A stretch of 64,000 nucleotides of DNA from Kibdelosporangium philippinense (GCF_021390435.2 NZ_JAJVCN010000001.1:620001-684000), one strand, 5' to 3'; numbered from the stretch's first letter, positions 36,014 to 45,594 are shown. The notes: generated by a model not told the origin, from the sequence alone. Made by a program: numbers and translations.

Positions 36014-37129
36014 TTACTTGAAGGAGACGATGCCTACGCTGTTGACCTTGACCGAACCCGCTGAGGTGCCGAGCTTTCCGGTGCCTGGATCGCGCGGCAG
36101 CCAGTTGATCGTGTGCGAGTTCTGGTTGGCCACGTACACCCAGTTACCGCCTGGGCCAAGGGTGAAGTGCCGAGGCCAGGTGCCGCCTGTCGGCGTTGTG
36201 CTGACGAACGCCAGCGACTTGCCCTGCTCGCCGACGACGAACGTGGCAAGGCTGTCGTGACCACGGTTCGAGGCGTAGACAAACCGCCCGTCCGGCGAGA
36301 TCTGGATCTCGCCAGGGTAGTTCTCCGGCGGCTTGGCGCCTCCCAAAGTGCTGATCACCTGTCCTGGGGTGAACTTGCCCGCGGTCGCGTCCCAAGCCGC
36401 CACGGTCACTTCGGACCGCAGCTCACCAAGGATGTAGGCGAACTTGCCGTTCGGATGGAACGTCAAGTGCCGTGGGCCGAGACCGGAAGGCAGCACCAAC
36501 TGCTGGTTGAGCTTCAGTTTCCCGGCCGTGTCGATGCTGTAGACGTACACCGAGTCCGTGCCGAGGTCGACAACGACGATCCACCGCCCGCTCGGGTCAG
36601 TCACGACCTGATGCGCGTGCGAATTCCGGCTTCCGCCGGTGTGCTTGACGACATCGGTCACGGCACCGACCTTGCCATCCGCCAGCAACGACAGCACCGA
36701 AACGCTGCCGCTGCTGTAGTTGGCGGTCAGCAGGTGCTTGCCATGCAGGCTCACGTGCGTCGGCCCGGCGCCGTTGACGTTGGCCGAGTTGAGCACGCGC
36801 GGCCGCAGCGGATCGGCGAGGCTGAAGGCCGTGACCTTGCCGGTAGCGGACTCATTGGTCGAGTACAGGATTCGGCCGTCGAGCGAGTACGCGAACCACG
36901 ACGGATCCACGATCCCGCTCACTCCGCCGGTCAGTGTCAGCTTCCCGGACACGGAGTCGGCCGAGCCGACCACGAAACCAGGGCCGGGTGGCGTGCCCCA
37001 GCTGGTGAAGCTGCCGATGTACACAGTGGACACTGCTCTCCCTTGGGCCGATGCCGGGACCCCCGTCGCCAGCATCAGGCCGCCAACGCCCGCGGCGCCG
37101 AGAAAGGCGCGCCGATTCAATGAATTCAC
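36014..37129 (-). CDS. Secreted beta-propeller lactonase (PF10282 family)
   Basis: 371 residues. Twin-arginine signal (SLNRRAFLGAAGVGGLMLATG), then a seven-bladed 6-phosphogluconolactonase-like propeller (GPTHVSLHGKHLLTANYSSG, GPRHLTFHPNGKFAYILGE, WPRHFTLGPGGNWVYVANQ). The family hydrolyses sugar lactones. Export means the substrate is an extracellular, non-phosphorylated lactone, as would be made by the secreted FAD oxidase at 47499. It is followed upstream on the same strand by GntP and KDPG aldolase genes. Confidence 0.85.
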   Translation of the reverse strand: MNSLNRRAFLGAAGVGGLMLATGVPASAQGRAVSTVYIGSFTSWGTPPGPGFVVGSADSVSGKLTLTGGVSGIVDPSWFAYSLDGRILYSTNESATGKVTAFSLADPLRPRVLNSANVNGAGPTHVSLHGKHLLTANYSSGSVSVLSLLADGKVGAVTDVVKHTGGSRNSHAHQVVTDPSGRWIVVVDLGTDSVYVYSIDTAGKLKLNQQLVLPSGLGPRHLTFHPNGKFAYILGELRSEVTVAAWDATAGKFTPGQVISTLGGAKPPENYPGEIQISPDGRFVYASNRGHDSLATFVVGEQGKSLAFVSTTPTGGTWPRHFTLGPGGNWVYVANQNSHTINWLPRDPGTGKLGTSAGSVKVNSVGIVSFK

Positions 37130-37156
37130 CTTGTGGAGATCCTCTCTAAGCAGGGG

Positions 37157-38569
37157 TTAGATGAAGATCATCAAGACCGCGGCCACCGCGAAACCGACCA
37201 CGGACAAGATGGTTTCCAGCACTGTCCAGGTTTTCAGCGTGTCCTTCACGGAAATGCCGAAATACCTCGACACGATCCAGAACCCGCCGTCGTTGACGTG
37301 CGAGGCGATGATCGAACCGGCGCAGATGGCGGCGACGATGAGCGCCAGTTGTGGTTGTGTGTAGCCCGCGTTCGCGATGGTCGGGCCGATGATGGCCGCC
37401 GAGGCCGCGATCGCCGCGGTGGCCGAACCCTGCGCGATCCGCAGACCACACGAGATGAGATAAGCCGCCACGAGCACCGGCAAGCCGATGTCCGCGAGCG
37501 ACGACTGCACGGCCTTGCCGATACCGCTGACGGTCAGCACACGGCCGTAGAACGCACCAGCGCCGACAACAAGCAGGATCATGGCGACCGGCTTGAGCGA
37601 GGCGTTGGCGATCGTGGACACCTGGCTGCGGGTCATGCCACGGCGGTAACCGAGCAGCCAGAATGCGAGCAGCACCGAGATGGTCAGCGCGATCGCTGGC
37701 GTGCCGAAGAACGTGGCGACACCGGCGGCGAACGACCTCTTCGGCAGCGCGATGCTGCCGAACGTACCGATCAGGATGAGCACCAACGGGATCGCGATGA
37801 TCGTGACGACCGTGCTCAGCTTCGGCTCGGTCTTCGCAGGCGCGGTCGCGGTGCCCGGCTTGTCCTCGTGTTCCCTGGCCGCGGCCAGCATCTCCTCGGG
37901 CACCTCGATGTGCATGCGGTTGCCGATCCAGTTGGCGAACCACAGACCGACGGCCCACGCGGGGATCGCGCAGATCGCGCCGAACAGGATCACCCAGCCG
38001 AGCCCGACACCCAGCAGACCAGCCGCGGCCACCGGACCGGGGTGCGGCGGCAGGAACGCGTGCGTGACGGACAGACCGGCAAGCAGCGGCAGGCAGAACA
38101 GCAGGATCGAGCGACCGGACTGCTTGGCCACCACGTACACCAGCGGTGCGAGCACGAAGATGCCGATATCGAAGAAGACCGGGATACCGAAGATCAGCCC
38201 GGCGAGGCCCATCGCGAGCGGCGCGCGTTTCTCGCCGATAGCCTGCAACAGTTTCCGGGTCAGCACCTGTGCGCCACCGGAAGCCTCGAGGATGGCGCCG
38301 AGGAACGTCCCCATCCCGATGATCACGGCGATATGGCCGAGGATGTTGCCGAACCCGGTCTCGATCAGCGAGCCGGAGTTGCTCGACTGAATGGACCCGA
38401 CCAGCGTCTCCACCGGAATGCCCGCGGCGAGCGCGGTGCCGACACCGACGATCAGCAACGCGATGAAGGGTTCGACCTTCCACACGATGATCATCGCGAG
38501 CAGCAGCGCGATTCCGACCGCGGCGAGCGTCAGCAGCCCACCCGTCGTGTGTTGCAACCAGTCCACCAT
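37157..38569 (-). CDS. GntP-family gluconate/aldonate:H+ symporter
   Basis: 470 residues, about 12-13 membrane segments. GntP hallmarks include GFGNILGHIAVIIGMGTFLGAILEASGGA, THAFLPPHPGPVAAAGLLG, and CGLRIAQGSATAAIAASAAI. It imports gluconate or related sugar acids. In this cluster the likely load is an aldonic acid such as N-acetylglucosaminate. Transcribed with eda (12 bp apart) and probably the lactonase. Confidence 0.92.
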   Translation of the reverse strand: MVDWLQHTTGGLLTLAAVGIALLLAMIIVWKVEPFIALLIVGVGTALAAGIPVETLVGSIQSSNSGSLIETGFGNILGHIAVIIGMGTFLGAILEASGGAQVLTRKLLQAIGEKRAPLAMGLAGLIFGIPVFFDIGIFVLAPLVYVVAKQSGRSILLFCLPLLAGLSVTHAFLPPHPGPVAAAGLLGVGLGWVILFGAICAIPAWAVGLWFANWIGNRMHIEVPEEMLAAAREHEDKPGTATAPAKTEPKLSTVVTIIAIPLVLILIGTFGSIALPKRSFAAGVATFFGTPAIALTISVLLAFWLLGYRRGMTRSQVSTIANASLKPVAMILLVVGAGAFYGRVLTVSGIGKAVQSSLADIGLPVLVAAYLISCGLRIAQGSATAAIAASAAIIGPTIANAGYTQPQLALIVAAICAGSIIASHVNDGGFWIVSRYFGISVKDTLKTWTVLETILSVVGFAVAAVLMIFI

Positions 38570-38581
38570 TGGACTGCTCCC

Positions 38582-39220
38582 TCAGTTTTCAGTGACGCGT
38601 GCGGTAGCGACCGCGTCGACGAACTCCCGTGCCCGAGCGGCGATTTCGGCCAGCCGTGAGTCGGCGGCCAATGCGGGGGAGACCACGCCGGAGCCCGCGG
38701 TGACCGCGAGCGCGCCGGCTTCCAGGTACTCCGCGGCGTTGGCGGCGTTCAGGCCGCCGGTCGCCACCAGTGGTATGCCCGGGTAAGGGCCGTGCAGGTC
38801 CTTGAAGTACGCAGGACCAAGCCTTGCCGCCGGGAACACCTTCACGGCCGTCGCGCCCATGTCCAGCGCGTCAGCCACTTCGGTCGGGGTCATCGCCCCG
38901 AGCACGATCGGCACGCCCTGTCGGACGGCCTCCGCGGCCACCTTTGGCCGCAGTCCGGGGGTGAGCAGGAACTTCGCGCCCGCGTTGATCGCGTCGCGGG
39001 CGTCCTGCTCGGTCATCACCGTGCCAGCGCCGAGGATCAGACCGTCCACTTTGGCGGCCTGCTCCATCAGCTTCGGCGCGTTCGGCGTGGTGAAGGAGAA
39101 CTCCACGATCGGCAGTCCCGACTCGACAAGGGTCTTGCCCAGTCCGGCGGGATCGGCGATCTGCGGCGCCCGGATGATGCACAGCGAGTGCCACGCCTTC
39201 AGCTCGGCGATGAGATCCAT
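38582..39220 (-). CDS. eda: 2-keto-3-deoxy-6-phosphogluconate (KDPG) aldolase
   Basis: 212 residues, class I aldolase. Catalytic Glu40 in PIVEFSFTTPNA and Schiff-base Lys127 in TAVKVFPAARLG. Cleaves KDPG to pyruvate and glyceraldehyde-3-phosphate. The KDG kinase that would feed it is encoded at 42437-43414. Confidence 0.93.
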   Translation of the reverse strand: MDLIAELKAWHSLCIIRAPQIADPAGLGKTLVESGLPIVEFSFTTPNAPKLMEQAAKVDGLILGAGTVMTEQDARDAINAGAKFLLTPGLRPKVAAEAVRQGVPIVLGAMTPTEVADALDMGATAVKVFPAARLGPAYFKDLHGPYPGIPLVATGGLNAANAAEYLEAGALAVTAGSGVVSPALAADSRLAEIAARAREFVDAVATARVTEN

Positions 39221-39252
39221 GGTTCAGTCCTAACTGTGTTCTGACAGTGCAT

Positions 39253-39383
39253 GGCTTTGTCGCGCCGGGCGTTTACGCCACGCAACACGCCCGACGCCGC
39301 CCTGCCCACGGCGGCAAGCAGCCGCAGCGCGGCGTCGGTCGCGTGGGGCGGGGTGGAAATGCTCGGCTTCCGGCGACAAAGCC
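39253..39383. repeat. Inverted repeat between eda and the deacylase gene
   Basis: ggctttgtcgcgccgg (39253-39268) and ccggcgacaaagcc (39370-39383) are inverted with a 2-base bulge and ~100 bp between. The 185-bp gap has no gene. It may be an mRNA structure or a small relic element. Confidence 0.35.
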
Positions 39384-39405
39384 CGTCCGAGCGGAGCGAG
39401 GACAA

Positions 39406-41001
39406 TCAAACACTGCCTCCTGGGTTACGCAGTGAATGTCCGGGCGTCGCGCCCGTGTGAGAACCGTCGTCGATCACCGGCACGCCGTTGACCAGCACAT
39501 ACGGGATGCCGGTCGCGACTTGCCGTGGGTTGTCGTATGTCGCGGTGTCGGCGACGGTCTCGGGGTCGAACAACACGAGATCAGCGGCGAAGCCCTCCCG
39601 GACAAGGCCACGATCGTTCAGGCGCAAGCGATTGGCAGCCCGGCCGGTCAGGTGCGCGACGCACTCCTCCAGTTCGAGAACGCCCAGCTCACGGACATAA
39701 CGCGCGAGATAGCGCGGGAACGTTCCCCACGAACGCGGATGCGGGCGTTCACCGACGAGGATTCCGTCGCTGCCGCCTGTGTGCGCCGCGTGCTTCATGA
39801 TCGCCCGGACGTTGTCCTCGTGGCCGACGTGCATCAGGCACGAGCTACCCATTCGCTCGTCGATCAACACGTCGAAGTACAGCTCCGACGGCGGCCTGCC
39901 CGCGGTGCGTGCCGACTCGGCGACGCTGTGCCCGACCAGGTGCAGGTTCGCGTCCTTGCGCACACCGTTGATCTCGATGGAGTCCCAGTCAACGGGAACG
40001 CCGTGGCAGCCGTCGGATCCGTTCACCTCGAGGTCGACCCGGATCTTCTCCCGAGTGTCCGGATCGGACATTCGCGCGATCGCCGCGTCCGGCCCGCCTT
40101 CGGTCGACCAGCTCGGCAGAAGTGCTGACAGGTAGGTCGCGCCGGGCAGATAGGGATACGTGTCCAGGGTGATGTCGCAGCCACCGGCGATCGCATCGTC
40201 CAGCAAGGCAAGCAGTTCGACGCCACGGCCCTTGTTGACCGGGAAGTTCATCGTCGCGTGTGCCAGGTGCAGCGGGCAGCCGGAGCGCTGGGACACGTCG
40301 ACCATCTCGGCGTACGCCTCCAGCGCGCCCGCGCCGTAACTGCGGTGATGGGGGCTGTAGTAGCCGCCGAGCTTGCCCGTGACCTCGCACAATGCCACGA
40401 GTTCGGCGGTGTCCGCGTACATGCCTGGCGTGTACGTCAGGCCGGAGGACAGGCCCATCGCGCCTTCCCGCAAGCCCTGGGCCACAACCTCTTTCATCGT
40501 GTCCATTTCGGACTCTGTCGGCGGCCGGGCCTCCCACCCGACGACCATCATCCGGATCGTGCCCTGCGGCAGCAGATACGCCGCGTTCACCGCGATGCCC
40601 TGGTCCAGCCGGTCGAGGTATTCGCCGACGCTACGCCAGTTCCAGTCGAACCCCGGCGGATCGTCGTTCCACCCGGCCAGTTGTGAGCGCAGCCCGGCCA
40701 GGGTCTCGTCGTTGACCGGTGCGTACGACAGGCCGTCCTGGCCGTAGACCTCGCTCGTCACGCCCTGCGAGACCTTGGCCAGATGGTCGGGCTTGGCCAG
40801 GACCTGCAGGTCGGAGTGGGAGTGCATATCGATGAACCCCGGCGCGAGGACGAGGCCCTGCGCGTCGATCACGCGGGTGCCGTCCAGTCTTCGCCCGGTC
40901 GCGATCTCGGCGATCCGCCCGGCCGATAAGCCGACGTCCGCCTGGTACCGCTGGGCGCCGGTGCCGTCGACCACCGTCGCCCCGCGAAGCACGATGTCCA
41001 T
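39406..41001 (-). CDS. N-acyl-D-amino acid deacylase (amidohydrolase superfamily)
   Basis: 531 residues. Metal-site motifs: HSHSD (His60, His62), PHHRSYG, LHLAHATM, HVGHEDN. N- and C-terminal composite beta-sandwich strands as in D-aminoacylase. The family removes acyl groups from D-amino acids; close relatives could act on N-acetyl-D-glucosaminate, which is chemically a D-configured 2-acetamido acid. It is 12 bp upstream of nothing else on its strand except the PLP gene that precedes it, so the two are co-transcribed. Confidence 0.88.
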   Translation of the reverse strand: MDIVLRGATVVDGTGAQRYQADVGLSAGRIAEIATGRRLDGTRVIDAQGLVLAPGFIDMHSHSDLQVLAKPDHLAKVSQGVTSEVYGQDGLSYAPVNDETLAGLRSQLAGWNDDPPGFDWNWRSVGEYLDRLDQGIAVNAAYLLPQGTIRMMVVGWEARPPTESEMDTMKEVVAQGLREGAMGLSSGLTYTPGMYADTAELVALCEVTGKLGGYYSPHHRSYGAGALEAYAEMVDVSQRSGCPLHLAHATMNFPVNKGRGVELLALLDDAIAGGCDITLDTYPYLPGATYLSALLPSWSTEGGPDAAIARMSDPDTREKIRVDLEVNGSDGCHGVPVDWDSIEINGVRKDANLHLVGHSVAESARTAGRPPSELYFDVLIDERMGSSCLMHVGHEDNVRAIMKHAAHTGGSDGILVGERPHPRSWGTFPRYLARYVRELGVLELEECVAHLTGRAANRLRLNDRGLVREGFAADLVLFDPETVADTATYDNPRQVATGIPYVLVNGVPVIDDGSHTGATPGHSLRNPGGSV

Positions 41002-41013
41002 TTCGGACTCCCT

Positions 41014-42309
41014 TTAGAAGTAGGTCCGGATGAAGTCGACCACGGTCTCGCCGTCCGCGCCGACCGCGGGAAGCAGTTGCCACTTGTCGAACACCGTGCA
41101 CGGGTGCGACAGGCCAAGGCCGACCCAGTCACCGACCTGGACGTCCGCGCCTTCGCCGATGGCAAGGAAAGCGTGCTGGTCGTTCATCGCCGTGACCGTG
41201 CAGCCGGTCAACGGCTTCGTGCCGTCGGCGGTACGGATCACTTGCGGCTCTGGCAATCCCTCATCGAAGGACGCGTCGCGTTTGCCGATCGTCAGCAACG
41301 CCAGGGTGTCCTCGGGTTTGGACGTCACCTGGGCCCAGGCACGCAGCGCGCTGCGGAAGGTGGGCGAGCCGGAGATTCGGGCGTGCTCGCCGAGGGGTGA
41401 GATGCCGCGGTAGAAGCCGTCGTCGTGGGTCACGTACGCGCCGCTGCGCAGCACCGGCAGGACATTCATGTCGCCCCAGGGCTGGGTCAGGGCGTCGGCC
41501 ACGTGATCGAAGTACGCGCTGCCGCCGACGGTCACGATCACCCGATCGGGATCTTCGAACTTGTCCTTCAATGCCACTGCCAGCTCACGAACCGCGGCAA
41601 GGTAACCGTCCACTTTGGCCAAAGCCGCCTCGGACGCATCGTGAGCGAGCGCGCCCTCGTAGCCACAGACGCCGACCAAGCGTAGGACCGGGCTCGCGAC
41701 AACCGCTTCGGCCACGGCGATCGCGGTCGGAATGTCCCGCGCACCGGTACGACCCCCGTGTGCACCCAGTTCGACGGTTACATCGACCGGACGCTTGGCG
41801 CCCTGCAGTGCCTCGGTCATCAGCTCGACGCCGCGAACGGAGTCGACCCAGCAGGAGAACTCGAAGCAAGGGTCGGCTTCGAGTTCACCGGCCAGCCAGC
41901 GCAGTGCCGACGGGTCGATGAGCTGGTTGGCCAGCAGGATCCGGCTCACGCCGAAGGCCCGGTAGACCCGCAACTGGCTCGCGTTCGCGGTCGTGATCGC
42001 CCAAGAACCGGCGTCCAGTTGGCGGCGGAAAAGCTGCGGCGCCATGGTCGTCTTACCGTGCGGAGCCAGCGCGACGCCCTTGGATTCGCACCAACGGCTC
42101 ATAGTGCTGACGTTGTGATCGATGGCATCGTTGTCCAGAACGACCAATGGGCCGACGAAGCCGTCGGAGAACAGGTTCGGGCGCGTGGCCAGGGCCTCGG
42201 CGATGGTTTTGCCGGACAGTGCGTCCGGCAGACCCTTGAAGCGCCAGTCGATCCGCTCCTCGCGCAGGCGGTCCACCGCGTCGGAGTTGATGCTCGCTCC
42301 TTCGACCAT
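41014..42309 (-). CDS. PLP fold-type III deaminase/dehydratase (D-Ser/D-Thr or glucosaminate type)
   Basis: 431 residues. Alanine-racemase-like N-terminal barrel with PLP Lys86 in LAPHGKTTMAP and a C-terminal DSD1-like domain (metal ligands plausible in SHPCTVFDKWQLLP). The family includes D-threonine aldolase, D-serine dehydratase and amino acid deaminases. With the deacylase, KDG kinase and RidA next to it, D-glucosaminate dehydration to KDG plus ammonia is a good hypothesis. ATG 42309 (AGGCAGGGAG upstream) is used; an ATG at 42324 is in frame. Confidence 0.8.
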   Translation of the reverse strand: MVEGASINSDAVDRLREERIDWRFKGLPDALSGKTIAEALATRPNLFSDGFVGPLVVLDNDAIDHNVSTMSRWCESKGVALAPHGKTTMAPQLFRRQLDAGSWAITTANASQLRVYRAFGVSRILLANQLIDPSALRWLAGELEADPCFEFSCWVDSVRGVELMTEALQGAKRPVDVTVELGAHGGRTGARDIPTAIAVAEAVVASPVLRLVGVCGYEGALAHDASEAALAKVDGYLAAVRELAVALKDKFEDPDRVIVTVGGSAYFDHVADALTQPWGDMNVLPVLRSGAYVTHDDGFYRGISPLGEHARISGSPTFRSALRAWAQVTSKPEDTLALLTIGKRDASFDEGLPEPQVIRTADGTKPLTGCTVTAMNDQHAFLAIGEGADVQVGDWVGLGLSHPCTVFDKWQLLPAVGADGETVVDFIRTYF

Positions 42310-42322
42310 CTCCCTGCCTCTC

Positions 42323-42339
42323 ATTGCGTATGTTGCAAC
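42323..42339. promoter_or_regulatory. Inverted repeat ttgc-N7-gcaa in the divergent promoter
   Basis: attgcgtatgttgcaac lies between the PLP gene and the divergent kinase-IclR operon. It resembles 35866-35882 at 14 of 16 positions. The IclR product of the kinase operon is the best candidate binder. Confidence 0.5.
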
Positions 42340-42436
42340 GGCTATTGCGCGATGTGATGCGGTGGTGTGTAGCATCCCCATCGCCGCCAGGTCAACGTTG
42401 CTACTTCGAGGCCCCCACCGCCGCTTGGGGGAAAGG

Positions 42437-43414
42437 ATGGGAAAACCTGTGGAGACCGATGTGCTGTGCCTCGGTGAGTCCATGGCACTGTTCGTGCCGG
42501 GCGAACCGGGACCGGTAGACCAGGTCCGCACGTGGATCCGGACCGTCGGCGGCGCCGAGTCCAATGTGGCGTGCAACAGCGCCATGCTGGGCCTGCGGGC
42601 GAAGTGGGTCAGCGCGGTCGGCGCGGACGCCTTCGGCAAAGCCGTGGTCAACACGGTCGCGTCGCACGGGGTGGACGTGTCCGGGGTGGTGATCGATCCC
42701 GTCCGGCCGACCGGCCTGTACGTCAAGGAAAGCAACGCGGGCGGCAGCCCGGTCCGGTACTACCGGCGCGGTTCGGCCGCGTCCGGCATGGGGCCGTCGC
42801 TGCTTTCGCAACTGGACTTGAACGTCCGCGTACTGCACCTGACCGGCATCACGGCCGCGCTTTCGGACTCGTGCCTCGAGCTGACGCGTGCCCTCTTCGC
42901 GGCCCCTCGGAACACGTTCCGGCTGTCGTTCGACCTGAACTGGCGGCCCAAACTGTGGACTGATCGGGACACCTCGGTCTTGCGTGAACTCGCCAACTCG
43001 GCGGACATCGTGCTGGCAGGGGACGACGAGACGCAGGAAGTCTGGGGCACGAGCGACCCGGCGGAAATCCGCCGCATCCTGCCCGGCCCAGCGACGATCG
43101 TGGTCAAGCACGGTTCACGCGGGGCGACCTTGCTCGAAGGGGACGCCTCGGTTTTCCAACCCGCTCTGCGGGTCGATGTGGTCGAACCGGTAGGTGCGGG
43201 CGACGCGTTCGCCGCCGGGTTCCTGGCCGCGACCCTGGCCGGTGAGTCGCCGGTCAGACGGTTGCGATCCGGACATTTGCAGGCCGCCACGACATTGCGG
43301 ACGCATGATGATGTCGGTACACCGCTACCGCCAGAGCTGGTGACATCCCTGCTCGACGCGGACGCGGCTGAGTGGGCGGACGCCCATCTCACCGAGCAGG
43401 GAGTCTTAGCATGA
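42437..43414 (+). CDS. kdgK: 2-keto-3-deoxygluconate kinase (PfkB family)
   Basis: 325 residues of the ribokinase fold. GGAESNVACNSAMLG near the N-terminus and PVGAGDAFAAGF with catalytic Asp256. Sequence features fit KDG kinase better than fructokinase. It would phosphorylate KDG to KDPG for the aldolase. ATG 42437 follows GGGGGAAAGG; the stop overlaps the IclR start (ATGA). Confidence 0.85.
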   Translation: MGKPVETDVLCLGESMALFVPGEPGPVDQVRTWIRTVGGAESNVACNSAMLGLRAKWVSAVGADAFGKAVVNTVASHGVDVSGVVIDPVRPTGLYVKESNAGGSPVRYYRRGSAASGMGPSLLSQLDLNVRVLHLTGITAALSDSCLELTRALFAAPRNTFRLSFDLNWRPKLWTDRDTSVLRELANSADIVLAGDDETQEVWGTSDPAEIRRILPGPATIVVKHGSRGATLLEGDASVFQPALRVDVVEPVGAGDAFAAGFLAATLAGESPVRRLRSGHLQAATTLRTHDDVGTPLPPELVTSLLDADAAEWADAHLTEQGVLA

Positions 43415-44154
43415 GCCAAAGCCTCGATCGGGCACTCACGCTTCTGGACGGTTTGGCCGAGGGGCCGCGCACGTTGGACCAGCTCGCCGAGACCATCGGC
43501 GTGCACAAATCGACGGTTTTGAGGCTGCTGCGGACCCTCGAATCGCATCGGTTCGTGCAACGTGAGGGCGTCCGCTACTACCGGCTCGGGACGGCCCTGT
43601 TTGACCTGGCTCACCGGTCGCTTGAGGACCGGGACGTACGCCGGAGCGTCGAACCCGCGTTGCGCGAGCTGAATGCTCAAACCGGACACACCGTGCACCT
43701 GGCTTCGTATGAGGACGGCGAAGTCGTGTACATCGACAAGTTCGAGAGCCGCCACCAAGTCCGGATGTACTCCCGGATCGGCAAACGGGCCCTGCTGCAC
43801 TGCACGGCCGTCGCCAAGATCCTGGTCGCCGCGTTCCCCGAAGACCGCCGCCGCGAGATCGCATTCGGGATCAACTATGAGAAGAAGACCGAGAACACGA
43901 TCCTGACTCCCGAGGCGTACCTCTCAGAACTGGCAACCGTTGCCGCACGCGGCTACGCCGTCGACAACTCCGAGCACGAGGACTTCATCCACTGTGTGGC
44001 CGCACCGATCCGCGGCCCCCGTGGCGAAGTTCTCGCCGCGATGTCGTTGTCGGTCCCGAAGGTACTGTTGGATCTTGACGGGTTGCTCGCGCTCGTTCCA
44101 GACCTGCTGCGCGCGGCGGAGAAAGCGTCCGCCGAATGCGGATATCACCGATAG
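43411..44154 (+). CDS. IclR-family regulator of the sugar-acid cluster
   Basis: 247 residues. N-terminal winged helix (LDQLAETIGVHKSTVLRLLRTL) and C-terminal ligand-binding domain (TGHTVHLASYEDGEVVYIDKFES, RGYAVDNSEHEDFIHCVAAPI). IclR proteins often sense keto-deoxy sugar acids (KdgR). Its gene lies inside the operon, and two matching inverted repeats lie at 35866 and 42323. Confidence 0.88.
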   Translation: MSQSLDRALTLLDGLAEGPRTLDQLAETIGVHKSTVLRLLRTLESHRFVQREGVRYYRLGTALFDLAHRSLEDRDVRRSVEPALRELNAQTGHTVHLASYEDGEVVYIDKFESRHQVRMYSRIGKRALLHCTAVAKILVAAFPEDRRREIAFGINYEKKTENTILTPEAYLSELATVAARGYAVDNSEHEDFIHCVAAPIRGPRGEVLAAMSLSVPKVLLDLDGLLALVPDLLRAAEKASAECGYHR

Positions 44155-44166
44155 GAGAGGAAGAAC

Positions 44167-44544
44167 ATGGCCAGGACCTTCATCCACCCCGAGGGCACCG
44201 TGAAGCCGGCGGTGCCGCTGAACCACGGGGTGCGGAAGGGCAACATCCTTCAGGTGGCCGGCCAGGTCGCGTTCAACGAGCAGGGTGAGGTCGTCGGCAC
44301 CACCGTTGCCGAGCAGACCCGCCAGGTGCTCACGAACGTCAAGCGCGTCCTGGAAGCAGGCGGCGCCTCGTTGGACGACGTGGTGATGCTGCGCGCGTAC
44401 CTGACCGACGTGTCCCACTTCGCCGAGTTCAATGAGGCGTACGCGGAGTTCCTCGGCGGCGACTTCCCCGCGCGGACAACGGTTTACGTCGGCCTGCCGC
44501 CCGGCCTGCTCGTCGAGATCGACGGCTTGGCAGTGGTGGACTGA
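44167..44544 (+). CDS. ridA: RidA-family enamine/imine deaminase
   Basis: 125 residues with the conserved Arg103 in FPARTTVYVGLPPGLLVEIDG. RidA hydrolyses reactive 2-aminoacrylate-type enamines made by PLP dehydratases, so its place 12 bp after the IclR gene and near the PLP enzyme supports a deaminase role for the latter. Confidence 0.9.
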   Translation: MARTFIHPEGTVKPAVPLNHGVRKGNILQVAGQVAFNEQGEVVGTTVAEQTRQVLTNVKRVLEAGGASLDDVVMLRAYLTDVSHFAEFNEAYAEFLGGDFPARTTVYVGLPPGLLVEIDGLAVVD

Positions 44545-44555
44545 GTGCCCAACAA

Positions 44556-44603
44556 CCTCGTGAGTGGTTACGTGAGTTCTAACGCGGCTAACCACTCACG
44601 AGG
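44556..44603. terminator. Palindrome family member C (imperfect centre)
   Basis: The 15-bp outer arms cctcgtgagtggtta / taaccactcacgagg are intact, but the centre (44571-44588) no longer pairs fully. It lies between the convergent ridA and LuxR genes and contains the LuxR stop codon. Confidence 0.75.
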
Positions 44604-45594
44604 TCAGTTTCGCGACCAGCTCGCCACGACTGCGCACATCGACCTTGCCGAACACGGACTTCAAGTGATCCTGGACGGTGTGCGCGGTGATGGCGAGCCT
44701 GGCCGCGATGTCCGAAGTGGACCGCCCAGCGATCACCTCGCGGCAAATGTCCCGTTCCCTTGTGGTCAAACCATAAGCGGCGAACAACACCCCGAGCAGC
44801 TCCATACCGGACGCGCGATCGAACGTCACGACAGTCTCGGCGAGGTCCGCGTCGGAGATGAGTTTGCTGCCCTGCACCAAGATCCAGCCCCCGGACGCGT
44901 CCCGGATCCGAGCACGGAACGTCCCCTGAGCCTGAGCGCCCACGGCAACCGCACGCAACATCACCAAGAACCGGCCGGGAGCGATCGTGTCCAATTCGGC
45001 CTGCCACTGCTGAGCCGCGGCCGTCACAGCCCTCGGCACACCCTGCGAGTCCACGACAACGATCGCGGCCTCCCCACCGCCACTTGGGCTGCATCGAGCG
45101 GCAACCCGGGTCGCGGCGGCCAGAGCGGGCGCGATCGAAGCCATGAACTCCACCTCGCGGTCGCTGAACGGATGAGTCCGGACCATCCCCGCAGCGCCCC
45201 AATAGGTGCCGTCGACGCGGAACATCGTCCGTAGCTCCGAATTCAAGCCCAACGGACGCCAGACCTCGTTGAACCGGCCGCTGTGCGACGTGTCCTCCAG
45301 CCGGGCGACCGGCTCGCTGCGTTGGGCGAGTTGGGCGAAGGTGTTCGGCTCATGGCCGTCGTACTCGAAGCTTGCGAGCAATGGCTCGTATTGTCCGGGG
45401 ATTCGGTTCACGCCACTGGTCATCGAGCTGATCGCGGCGGTGTCCGGATCGAGGGAAGCCCAGCAGGCCAGCTCGACGGGGACAACCCGGTCGACCACGG
45501 CGATCGCCGCCGTGTGCAGCTCCGCGACACCGAGACCCGTCTTGACGAGTGCGGCGATGTCGCGTTTCGCGCCATCCGCGCGGCCTTCCCACAT
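44596..45594 (-). CDS. LuxR-family transcriptional regulator
   Basis: About 332 residues. N-terminal GAF-like sensor region, a middle segment, and a C-terminal LuxR helix-turn-helix (YGLTTRERDICREVIAGRSTSDIAARLAITAHTVQDHLKSVFGKVDVRSRGELVAKL). ATG at 45594 is used; GTG at 45636 is in frame. It is divergent from the cupin/DUF1304 pair, which it may control. Confidence 0.85.
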   Translation of the reverse strand: MWEGRADGAKRDIAALVKTGLGVAELHTAAIAVVDRVVPVELACWASLDPDTAAISSMTSGVNRIPGQYEPLLASFEYDGHEPNTFAQLAQRSEPVARLEDTSHSGRFNEVWRPLGLNSELRTMFRVDGTYWGAAGMVRTHPFSDREVEFMASIAPALAAATRVAARCSPSGGGEAAIVVVDSQGVPRAVTAAAQQWQAELDTIAPGRFLVMLRAVAVGAQAQGTFRARIRDASGGWILVQGSKLISDADLAETVVTFDRASGMELLGVLFAAYGLTTRERDICREVIAGRSTSDIAARLAITAHTVQDHLKSVFGKVDVRSRGELVAKLTS

